This document shows positions 1 to 4,985 of a DNA stretch of 5,160 nucleotides, one piece after another. The DNA comes from an uncultured Ruminococcus sp. (GTDB lineage: Bacteria; Bacillota; Clostridia; Oscillospirales; Ruminococcaceae): positions 1 to 5,160 of the forward strand of contig CAMVIL010000120.1 in assembly GCA_947167535.1 (NCBI GenBank). Direction: 5' to 3'. The notes under the pieces were generated by a model. That model had not been told where the DNA came from. It was given only the letters and a program-made list of their open reading frames with translations, and did no database searches. Made by a program: the position numbers and the translations under genes. Numbering within the stretch: position 1 is the first letter of the stretch; every line of letters starts with the position of its first letter.

Positions 1-1
1 G

Positions 2-664
2 TTCGTAAGGGCGGGATATGCCGAGAAGGCAGCGGCGGTCACTTCCTCACACTTCTGCTCTGCAGAAAGGCAGTACCGCTACCCTCTTAACTACGGCGGA
101 CAGCGCCCGCCCACTTCGCAGTGGACGGCTACGGCTTCGGGAGCGCTATGTGTGTCCGCCGAGAGCAAAGCGCCCTACGTTCGAGGTTTTACAGTGGGCA
201 TGATAGTTGACGCGGGGATAACCGACGCCAACAACATGGGTGCGGCAATGGCTCCCGCCGCGTGGGAGACTGTGCACAGCTTCCTGACAGACACGGGTCT
301 ATCCCCCGACGACTTCGATATGATACTGACAGGAGATCTGGGAAAGGTGGGCAGCCGTCTTGTCTGCGAGCTTGCAGAGCGGGACGGATATGACATCAGA
401 ACCGTCCACCGCGACTGCGGCACCATGCTCTATGACTTCGACACTCAGGATGTACACGCAGGCGGAAGCGGCTGCGGATGTTCGGCCGGCGTGCTGTGCG
501 GATATATACTACCCCGCATACGCAGCGGAGAGTATAAAAATATTCTCTTCGCTGCTACAGGAGCGCTGATGTCGCCCACCACCAATCAGCAGGGCGAAAG
601 CATTCCTTCCATATCACACGCAGTCTGGCTGTCCCACGACCTCAACACTCAGCCCACAATCTGA
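2..664 (+). CDS. spoVAD: Stage V sporulation protein AD (SpoVAD), C-terminal 220 residues, 5' end outside the window
   Basis: SpoVAD is the soluble, thiolase-fold subunit of the SpoVA complex. It binds dipicolinic acid (DPA) and works with the SpoVA membrane subunits in DPA uptake into the forespore and release at germination. The frame is open from position 2 to the TGA at 662-664 with no internal stop. About 115-120 N-terminal residues of a usual length near 338 should lie left of the window. Family landmarks read in order: AVTSSH, then AERQYRYP...YGGQ, GMIVDAGITDANNMGAAMAPAA, DDFDMILTGDLGKVGS, DCGTMLYD, AGGSGCGCSAG and ATGALMSPTTNQQGESIPSISH near the C-terminus. The GTG at 152 is an internal codon and not the start, because conserved SpoVAD sequence continues upstream of it in the same frame. 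spoVAE follows after 13 nt, as in the spoVA operon. The promoter, expected to be sigma-G dependent from other spore formers, is not in view. Confidence 0.95.
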   Translation, partial: FVRAGYAEKAAAVTSSHFCSAERQYRYPLNYGGQRPPTSQWTATASGALCVSAESKAPYVRGFTVGMIVDAGITDANNMGAAMAPAAWETVHSFLTDTGLSPDDFDMILTGDLGKVGSRLVCELAERDGYDIRTVHRDCGTMLYDFDTQDVHAGGSGCGCSAGVLCGYILPRIRSGEYKNILFAATGALMSPTTNQQGESIPSISHAVWLSHDLNTQPTI

Positions 665-677
665 AAGGAGCATTAAT

Positions 678-1034
678 ATGCAGTATGTAACGGCATTTAT
701 AATAGGCGGGCTGTTCTGCGCTGTCGGGCAGATTCTGATAGACTTCACCAGACTCACACCCGCAAGGATACTGACAGGATACGTTGTGACGGGAGTCGTA
801 CTGGGCGGGCTCGGGCTCTACCGACCGCTCATAGACTTCGCAGGCGCAGGTGCGGCAGTACCGCTGACTGGCTTCGGCAATCTGATAGCCGAAGGCGTCC
901 GCAAGGCGGTCGACAGCGACGGCGCCATAGGGATACTCAGCGGCGGCATGACAGCAGGCGCTGCAGGCATAACAGCCGCACTCATACTTGGGCTCATAGC
1001 CTCGCTGTTCTCGCGAAGCAGTGCCAGGTCATAA
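678..1034 (+). CDS. spoVAE: Stage V sporulation protein AE (SpoVAE, short SpoVAEb-type membrane subunit)
   Basis: This is a 118-residue integral membrane subunit of the SpoVA DPA channel in the spore inner membrane. Hydrophobic segments lie at about residues 4-23, 31-47 and 84-111, the last glycine/alanine rich. The conserved central stretch PLIDFAGAGAAVPLTGFGN (residues 50-68), followed by IAEGV, and the GILSGGMTAGAAGI segment (85-98) are typical of the family, and the length is normal. The start is fixed by AAAGGAG at 664-670, seven nt before ATG 678. This Shine-Dalgarno begins at the last base of the spoVAD stop codon, so the two genes are almost certainly one operon and probably translationally linked. 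The operon ends here: a hairpin starts 11 nt after the TAA, and the next gene is convergent. No spoVAF or gerA-type gene follows. Confidence 0.95.
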   Translation: MQYVTAFIIGGLFCAVGQILIDFTRLTPARILTGYVVTGVVLGGLGLYRPLIDFAGAGAAVPLTGFGNLIAEGVRKAVDSDGAIGILSGGMTAGAAGITAALILGLIASLFSRSSARS

Positions 1035-1045
1035 GCCTCAAACGC

Positions 1046-1074
1046 AGTTCCCCCGCTTATACGGCGGGGGAATT
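1046..1074. terminator. Intrinsic terminator between convergent spoVAE and mrp, probably bidirectional
   Basis: An 11-bp stem pairs 1046-1056 (AGTTCCCCCGC) with 1064-1074 (GCGGGGGAATT), with one G-T wobble and a 7-nt loop. It lies 11 nt after the spoVAE stop and 5 nt beyond the mrp stop. The T-tract is poor on both sides: TTATGTAT on the + strand and interrupted on the - strand. The stem is GC-rich and well placed, so termination in both directions is likely but not certain. Confidence 0.75.
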
Positions 1075-1079
1075 ATGTA

Positions 1080-1901
1080 TCACTGTGCAAATATCTTCTG
1101 AATATCGGGGATAGCCTCCTGCGGGCAGTCCTCGATCTTTCCTGCATCAACGAGAGCCGCAAGCTCAGGCATGATCGGCAGGCGGGCAAGCACATCAAGA
1201 CCGTACTCTCCTGCGATCTCGTCCACATGGCTGTCGCCGAAGATCTTTATCTCCTTGCCGCAGTCGGGGCACTTTACGAAGCTCATATTCTCGACGATAC
1301 CATATATCGGGATGTTCATAAGCTTAGCCATTCTGACAGCCTTGGTCACCACGTCGGAAACCAGCGACTGAGGTGAAGTAACGACGATTATACCGTCAAC
1401 AGGAAGCGACTGGAATACAGTCAGCGGCACGTCACCTGTTCCGGGAGGCATATCTACGAACATATAGTCCACATCGCCCCAGAGAACATCAGACCAGAAC
1501 TGGGTCACAGCGCCCGCGATCACAGGACCGCGCCAGATAACAGGGTCGCCGGCGTCTTCCATCAGCAGGTTGATGGACATAACGGGTATACCGCCGTCGG
1601 ATATGCAGGGGTAGATGACTTCTTCCGTGCCGGCAGCTTTCTCGTTGATACCAAAAGCCTTAGGTATGGAAGGTCCCGTGATATCGGCGTCGAGAACAGC
1701 GGACTTGAAGCCCTTGCGCTTTGCGCTCACCGCCATAAGTGAGGTCACCAGCGACTTGCCGACGCCGCCCTTTCCGCTGACTACGGCTATCACCTTTTTA
1801 ACACTGCACCCAACGTGCAGACGAGCCTTCTGTATGCCGCCCTCACGCGAATCGCAGTTTGCGGAGCAGCTTGAACAATCATGTGTACATTCTTCTGACA
1901 A
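1080..1901 (-). CDS. mrp: Mrp/NBP35-family Fe-S cluster carrier P-loop ATPase
   Basis: This is a cytosolic ATPase of the Mrp/ApbC/NBP35 family, thought to bind a labile [4Fe-4S] cluster at a dimer interface and pass it to apo-proteins. Numbered from the TTG at 1899-1901 (273 residues), it has an N-terminal cysteine cluster C5-x3-C9-x2-C12-x3-C16. The deviant Walker A GKGGVGKS follows at 43-50, then DADITGPSIPK at 71-81, the Walker B region ending DMPPGTGD (150-157), and the cluster-binding CPDC at 211-214 within VENMSFVKCPDCGKEIKIFG. All hallmark residues are present. Start choice: an in-frame ATG three codons upstream (1908-1910) directly abuts the Shine-Dalgarno GAAAGGA (1911-1917) with zero spacing. 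The TTG has a normal 9-nt spacing and gives an N-terminus MSEECTHDCSSC, close to other clostridial members as I recall them. If ATG is used, the gene ends at 1910 (276 residues). The gene has its own strong promoter and is convergent with spoVAE. Confidence 0.93.
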   Translation of the reverse strand: MSEECTHDCSSCSANCDSREGGIQKARLHVGCSVKKVIAVVSGKGGVGKSLVTSLMAVSAKRKGFKSAVLDADITGPSIPKAFGINEKAAGTEEVIYPCISDGGIPVMSINLLMEDAGDPVIWRGPVIAGAVTQFWSDVLWGDVDYMFVDMPPGTGDVPLTVFQSLPVDGIIVVTSPQSLVSDVVTKAVRMAKLMNIPIYGIVENMSFVKCPDCGKEIKIFGDSHVDEIAGEYGLDVLARLPIMPELAALVDAGKIEDCPQEAIPDIQKIFAQ

Positions 1902-1910
1902 ATTAAACAT

Positions 1911-1917
1911 TCCTTTC
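1911..1917 (-). promoter_or_regulatory. Shine-Dalgarno of mrp that favours a TTG start
   Basis: On the minus strand this reads GAAAGGA. It touches the in-frame ATG at 1908-1910, leaving no spacer, but lies 9 nt from the in-frame TTG at 1899-1901. Spacing therefore argues for TTG initiation. Confidence 0.6.
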
Positions 1918-1939
1918 GGGTCATGAATATTATTCTATT

Positions 1940-1968
1940 ATTATAGCACAAGCCCGAATAAATGTCAA
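1940..1968 (-). promoter_or_regulatory. Perfect-consensus sigma-A promoter of mrp
   Basis: On the minus strand there is TTGACA (1968-1963), exactly 17 nt, then TATAAT (1945-1940). Both hexamers and the spacing match the vegetative consensus. The transcript should start near 1933, giving a leader of roughly 20-35 nt. The -35 box begins 3 nt after the stop codon of the upstream PASTA gene, and no terminator hairpin lies between them. Read-through from the sigma operon could therefore add to mrp expression. Confidence 0.85.
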
Positions 1969-1970
1969 TA

Positions 1971-3044
1971 TCAAATGTCCTGAGCGGCAATAAAATCGCG
2001 TTCGTTGAGCTCGCCGTCAAGCTCTATCGACTTTGTATCGTAATCGACATTATATGTCGCGTACTTGATATAGTTATCGATGTCCGTATCAATGTTCTTT
2101 ACATATACCGCCAGCGTTTCCTTGCCGTAACCGATGATTTCTATGCTGACGGTATCGCCGGCAACAGACCCGGTGAAACTTACAGTCTTTGTATACACAA
2201 CAGTGCCATCGAGGTAAACATCAAAGATAAAGCTGCCCTTTACGTCTGCGGGGACAGGTATCTTCAGGGTCATTTCAACAAGCTCGGGTTCGCCTGTGGA
2301 GACATAGATAATGACCACAGTGCCCATATCAACTGACTCGTCGGGGGCTATGCTCTGCTCTATGACCTTACCCTTGTCGCCCTTATGTCTTATTTCATGC
2401 ACCTCATAATCAAGTCCGCACTCCTTCAGCACAGAGATAGCCTTAGGCTGAGTAAGACCTACTACATTGGGAACTGTGACAATATGTTCCTTGTCACCGT
2501 CTGCGGGTTCGGGAGTTATCTGCTCGGGGTACTCTTCTGTCACGGTAGTCTCAACCGCGTCTTCTTCACTCGAAGAAATGTCGGAGCTGTCCAAATTGTC
2601 GGCAGTATCAGCGGGATCATCGGCGCTGTCGGGAGTCTCCGTAGTAACTGAGGTGGTTTCGATAGTCTCGGTCAAGCTATCCTCGTCATCAGAAGAATCC
2701 TGACCGATGATCTGAAACTGTGAAGCAGGGGTTTTTCGAGGCGGTTCTGTTTCAAGGTCTTTGCCAAAAAGTACGAACGCTCCTGCCGTACCCACAAGCA
2801 AAAATGCAACACAGGCGGCGACAAGTCCTCCCCTTCTGCCACGTACTCTGTTGTCGTATACATCTTCATCCGTTTTGCTGTCTGTTGTTCTCTTCGCTTT
2901 TATAAGCGGTTCTGCATAGATGTTATTCATTTCATTACTCTCTTTCTCTGTAATGCCCGCCTTACGGAGTGCCATTGCAGTTATCCTGTCAAGCGAGGGC
3001 TCGGAAAGATTCTCTTTATCAAATGGAAGTATTTTATCGTTCAT
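1971..3044 (-). CDS. Single-pass membrane protein with extracellular PASTA domain; probable regulator (anti-sigma) of the overlapping ECF sigma factor
   Basis: The protein has 357 residues. Residues 1-72 form a charged, probably cytoplasmic region (LDRITAMALRKAGI at 18-31) ending in basic RVRGRRGG. Residues 73-93 form one transmembrane helix with positive charges on its inner side. Residues 96-187 are a low-complexity acidic Asp/Ser/Thr/Glu stalk. Residues 188-250 match a PASTA domain (VTVPNVVGLTQPKAISVLKECGL through GTVVIIYVSTG), a fold that in kinases and penicillin-binding proteins contacts peptidoglycan fragments or beta-lactams. Residues 252-357 look like a beta-rich domain, with EMTLKIPVPADVKG and FDVYLDGTVVYTKTV, resembling the tail after PASTA repeats in clostridial PrkC. 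No kinase domain is present. The N-terminal region has no Cys or His, so it is not a zinc-binding anti-sigma (ZAS) domain. ATG 3042-3044 has AAAGGGG 8 nt upstream and lies inside the end of the sigma gene (11-nt overlap), implying translational coupling. The anti-sigma role is inferred from operon position and topology. Confidence 0.85.
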   Translation of the reverse strand: MNDKILPFDKENLSEPSLDRITAMALRKAGITEKESNEMNNIYAEPLIKAKRTTDSKTDEDVYDNRVRGRRGGLVAACVAFLLVGTAGAFVLFGKDLETEPPRKTPASQFQIIGQDSSDDEDSLTETIETTSVTTETPDSADDPADTADNLDSSDISSSEEDAVETTVTEEYPEQITPEPADGDKEHIVTVPNVVGLTQPKAISVLKECGLDYEVHEIRHKGDKGKVIEQSIAPDESVDMGTVVIIYVSTGEPELVEMTLKIPVPADVKGSFIFDVYLDGTVVYTKTVSFTGSVAGDTVSIEIIGYGKETLAVYVKNIDTDIDNYIKYATYNVDYDTKSIELDGELNERDFIAAQDI

Positions 3045-3576
3045 TGAGATATCCCCTTTCCGAAAGATGTTTCCTTATCTTGTCTCTCGATCGGCAAAGT
3101 CTTGTCCGAACGTTAGACGGGCTCAGGTCTAGCTTTCTGGCGATCCTGTCCAGCGGTTCGCCGTACATATAGTATCTGAAAAAAACTTCGCGAGAAGCTT
3201 CGGGCAGATGCGAAGCCGCTTCAAGTATCTCGTCCACGACCTCTTTCTGCTGTTCGCTGATATCAGGAAGCTCGGGAACGTCAAGAGCCTCGTCCAGCGG
3301 AACGGTTAGTCTGATGCTCCGAATGCGGTTGAGGGTCTTGTTTCTGGCTATCACCGCAAGGAATGGCATCAGTGGCTTGTCGGGAGACACGTTCCCCCGA
3401 AACTGCCAGAGTGCGGCAAAGGTATCGGCAGTAAGCTCTTCCATATCCTCATGGGAAAGCATCTCCGCCGAGTGATTTCTCACCACTGCAAAGACATAGC
3501 CGCTGTACTCCCTTATCAGCTCTTCAAAAGCCGCGACATCACCGATATTCAGTTTTTCGATAAGCTTATCCTTCAT
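3034..3576 (-). CDS. ECF-type RNA polymerase sigma factor (sigma-70 family)
   Basis: This is a 180-residue sigma factor with only regions 2 and 4, the normal ECF size and architecture. Region 2 spans about residues 13-90: AAFEELIREYSGYVFAVV, then DMEELTADTFAALWQFRG, and PFLAVIARNKTLNRIRS, which covers the 2.3-2.4 part that contacts the -10 element. A variable linker follows (about 91-111). Region 4 (about 112-171) contains LPEASREVFFRYYMYGEPL and the helix-turn-helix PLDRIARKLDLSPSNVRTRLCRSRDKI (141-167), which reads the -35 element. ATG 3574-3576 has GGAGAG 7 nt upstream. The gene is first in a two-gene unit, and the membrane PASTA protein overlaps its last 11 nt, the usual order for an ECF sigma and its membrane regulator. 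Target genes cannot be told from the window. A TGTAAC-type site upstream suggests autoregulation. Confidence 0.93.
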   Translation of the reverse strand: MKDKLIEKLNIGDVAAFEELIREYSGYVFAVVRNHSAEMLSHEDMEELTADTFAALWQFRGNVSPDKPLMPFLAVIARNKTLNRIRSIRLTVPLDEALDVPELPDISEQQKEVVDEILEAASHLPEASREVFFRYYMYGEPLDRIARKLDLSPSNVRTRLCRSRDKIRKHLSERGYLNER

Positions 3577-3609
3577 GTTGAATCTCTCCGTGAAGTTTTT
3601 TCATCTATA

Positions 3610-3638
3610 TGTACACAGCAGATACAGGAAATGTTACA
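3610..3638 (-). promoter_or_regulatory. Candidate ECF-type promoter of the sigma/PASTA operon
   Basis: On the minus strand TGTAAC (3638-3633) is followed by 17 nt and then TGTACA (3615-3610), about 34 nt before the sigma start codon. An AAC-containing -35 is the hallmark of ECF promoters such as those of Bacillus sigma-X and sigma-W. The -10 (TGTA) is one base off the CGTA form. A/T tracts at 3644-3656 and 3676-3682 lie just upstream and could act as UP elements. No convincing sigma-A promoter was found for this gene. Autoregulation is inference. Confidence 0.4.
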
Positions 3639-3692
3639 CTATCAAAAAAATTTTTTCAGCAAAAGTAATTTTGAATTTTTTTAGATTCAGAC

Positions 3693-3721
3693 TTGACAAC
3701 AGCCACCTGTTATGATATAAT
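3693..3721 (+). promoter_or_regulatory. Consensus extended -10 sigma-A promoter of tRNA-Thr
   Basis: TTGACA (3693-3698), exactly 17 nt, then TATAAT (3716-3721), with an extended -10 TGA (3713-3715). A T-tract (3676-3682) lies upstream in the position of an UP element. Transcription should begin near 3728, about 13 nt before the mature tRNA. It is divergent from the sigma operon promoter. Confidence 0.9.
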
Positions 3722-3740
3722 AGTATTGCTTTATTAAAGC

Positions 3741-3813
3741 GCTGGTATGGCTCAGTTGGTAGAGCAGCGCATTCGTAATGCGCAGGTCGCCGGTTCGAGT
3801 CCGGCTACCAGCT
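3741..3813 (+). tRNA. tRNA-Thr, anticodon CGU (reads ACG)
   Basis: A complete 73-nt cloverleaf can be folded by hand. The acceptor stem is GCTGGTA (3741-3747) with TACCAGC (3806-3812), with discriminator T at 3813. The D stem is GCTC/GAGC with loop AGTTGGTA. The anticodon stem is GCGCA/TGCGC with loop TTCGTAA, putting CGT at positions 34-36. The variable loop is AGGTC, and the T arm is GCCGG-TTCGAGT-CCGGC. No CCA is encoded (TTC follows), so CCA must be added enzymatically. It is a single-gene unit with its own promoter and terminator. Confidence 0.96.
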
Positions 3814-3819
3814 TTCAAA

Positions 3820-3864
3820 AACCCCCGATTTTGCGCGGTTTGCGCGTGGTCGGGGGTTCGTTTT
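3820..3864. terminator. Bidirectional intrinsic terminator shared by tRNA-Thr and the esterase gene
   Basis: A 9-bp stem pairs AACCCCCGA (3820-3828) with TCGGGGGTT (3850-3858). The 21-nt loop contains a smaller GCGC/GCGC hairpin (3833-3836 with 3842-3845). On the + strand CG then TTTT follows (3861-3864), 6 nt after the tRNA. On the - strand the stem is followed directly by TTTTTG, a better U-tract. The esterase stop codon (3863-3865) overlaps the + strand T-run, so the element serves both convergent genes. Confidence 0.9.
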
Positions 3865-4861
3865 ATGCCTTGAATGCCATCCGGAAGAAATTGTACAGAT
3901 GCGGGGTAACGGTGTTGCCGTCGTGACCTGTACCTTCCACCTCGTGCCAGAGATGCTGGGTGCCGTTCTGCTCCAGCGCTTCGTGGTATATCTTTGGATT
4001 GTCGCCGACCACGTTGTCCTTCGTGCCCGCACTTATCATTACAAGATACGGCAGGTTATCGGTAAAGCAGAAGTCCTCGCGCTCCAGATTATGAGGCTCG
4101 CCGGTACCGCTGATGACTCCCGGCGCAGGACAGGCGGCGCCGATATACCCGAACCTGTCAGGATAGGTGAATCCGATGTAGAGCGCTTCCCTGCCGCCCA
4201 TCGAAAAGCCGGTGATGGCGGTGTTCTCCTTGCCGACAGCTACTGAATAGTTCTCCTCGATAAAGGGCATGAGTTCTGTGGTCAGGTCGTTTATGAAATT
4301 GTCGTAGGCAAGAGTGTTCGCAGTGTCCATAGCTGTGCACTGCGCCTGCTCCTTGCTGCAGTAGATGTAGGGGCTGACAACAATCATCTCCTCAGCCTCG
4401 CCGTCCGCTATAAGATTCGTAAGCATTGCCGCGATGTGCATATTCTCGGCAGTCATCTGGTTCTGGTCGCACCAGTAACCGTGCAGGACGTACACAACAG
4501 GGTATTTCTTATCCTCGCTGTAATCCTGAGGCAGCAGGACATTCACAGGAGTCTCGCGCTCTGCGGTGGTGGAATAGTATGTGGCAGCCTCAAATCGCGG
4601 ATAGGTAACGCCCTCCCGCCTTTTCAGTATCTCACTGGGAGCCTTCTCTTCCAGCTTCTCACTGCATTCCTTAAAGTACATATCCTCTTCAACTCCTTCG
4701 ATATCTTCGGTATCGTCTGCAGCCGGACTCACTGTCGGTGCAACAGTTTCGGCGGTGGTATCTTTATCAAGGTTCCCGGCAGAACCGTTTCCGCAACCAA
4801 CTGACACCGTCATGCACGCCGCCAGCGCAAACGCCGCTATCCTGTTTAGTCTCACAAGCAT
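3863..4861 (-). CDS. Secreted lipoprotein esterase, CE1/esterase D-like alpha/beta hydrolase (acetyl-xylan or feruloyl esterase type)
   Basis: The 332-residue protein is probably anchored outside the cell membrane. It opens with a signal peptide (basic RLNR, hydrophobic 8-22) with two possible lipobox cysteines: C16 (LAAC, the better motif) and C23 (SVGC, better placed and followed by GNGSAG). A Thr/Asp/Glu-rich linker (about 27-60) follows. The alpha/beta-hydrolase domain (about 85-330) has the oxyanion-side motif VVYVLHGYWCDQNQM (122-136), nucleophile elbow GFSMGG with Ser220, the likely acid Asp282 in GTKDNVVG, and His313 in EGTGHDG. The complete triad suggests an active enzyme. Family members cleave acetyl or feruloyl esters on plant xylan, but no carbohydrate-binding or dockerin module is present and the substrate is not determinable. 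Six further cysteines lie in the exported part. ATG 4859-4861 follows AAAGGA with 4-nt spacing. The gene is a single unit with its own promoter and terminator. Confidence 0.88.
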   Translation of the reverse strand: MLVRLNRIAAFALAACMTVSVGCGNGSAGNLDKDTTAETVAPTVSPAADDTEDIEGVEEDMYFKECSEKLEEKAPSEILKRREGVTYPRFEAATYYSTTAERETPVNVLLPQDYSEDKKYPVVYVLHGYWCDQNQMTAENMHIAAMLTNLIADGEAEEMIVVSPYIYCSKEQAQCTAMDTANTLAYDNFINDLTTELMPFIEENYSVAVGKENTAITGFSMGGREALYIGFTYPDRFGYIGAACPAPGVISGTGEPHNLEREDFCFTDNLPYLVMISAGTKDNVVGDNPKIYHEALEQNGTQHLWHEVEGTGHDGNTVTPHLYNFFRMAFKA

Positions 4862-4888
4862 TACTTCCTTTCAAAAGCCTATACAAAC

Positions 4889-4917
4889 AGTATATCACAT
4901 TACGTCGCACTTTTCAA
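4889..4917 (-). promoter_or_regulatory. Sigma-A promoter of the esterase gene
   Basis: On the minus strand TTGAAA (4917-4912) is followed by 17 nt and then TATACT (4894-4889), with an extended -10 TG one base upstream. The start should fall near 4882, about 20 nt before the ATG. The -35 begins 13 nt past the upstream gene's terminator, so the esterase is transcribed independently of it. Confidence 0.82.
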
Positions 4918-4929
4918 TAGCTTGCATAC

Positions 4930-4965
4930 AAAAAGGACTGCACAGGCAAAGTACCCATGCAGTCC
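4930..4965 (-). terminator. Intrinsic terminator of the right-edge phosphoglycerate mutase gene
   Basis: On the minus strand GGACTGCA (4965-4958) pairs with TGCAGTCC (4942-4935), with possible extra GG/CC pairing inside the 15-nt loop, followed at once by TTTTTG (4934-4929). It lies about 20 nt after the gene's TGA. This is a canonical rho-independent structure. Confidence 0.92.
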
Positions 4966-4985
4966 GAAATTATTTATACTGTCGA

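Noticed and set aside
152..664. A 170-residue gene starting at GTG 152 as a separate or truncated SpoVAD
   Set aside because: The same frame is open to position 2 and encodes conserved SpoVAD sequence upstream (TSSH, AERQYRYP, YGGQ), so the GTG is internal and the gene is cut only by the window edge.
1790..2020. Minus-strand open frame overlapping the mrp 5' region, including an ATG at 1922-1924 upstream of mrp
   Set aside because: It is out of frame with mrp, has no Shine-Dalgarno, and would begin only about 9 nt after the predicted transcript start. Its product shows no family features. It arises from reading mrp in another frame.
1962..2336. 124-codon + strand frame antisense to the PASTA gene
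   Set aside because: No ribosome binding site or recognisable protein features, and it lies wholly opposite a well-supported coding region.
2551..2760. The Ser/Thr/Asp/Glu-rich stretch of the PASTA protein as a DNA tandem repeat
   Set aside because: The protein is low-complexity, but the codons vary and no regular DNA repeat unit can be seen. It is best read as an extracellular stalk.
3644..3682. A/T palindrome AAAAAAATTTTTT and later T-run as a terminator or stem-loop
   Set aside because: There is no GC stem, and the tracts sit upstream of two divergent promoters with no gene ending there. They fit promoter-upstream A/T tracts better.
3741..3870. Phage or island attachment site at the tRNA 3' end
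   Set aside because: No integrase, no direct repeat of the tRNA 3' end within the window, and the neighbours are ordinary chromosomal genes.
4436..4804. 122-codon + strand frame (and another at 3899-4246) antisense to the esterase
   Set aside because: These lie opposite a complete alpha/beta-hydrolase gene with a full triad and lack their own start signals. Long antisense frames are expected from codon bias in genes of this composition.
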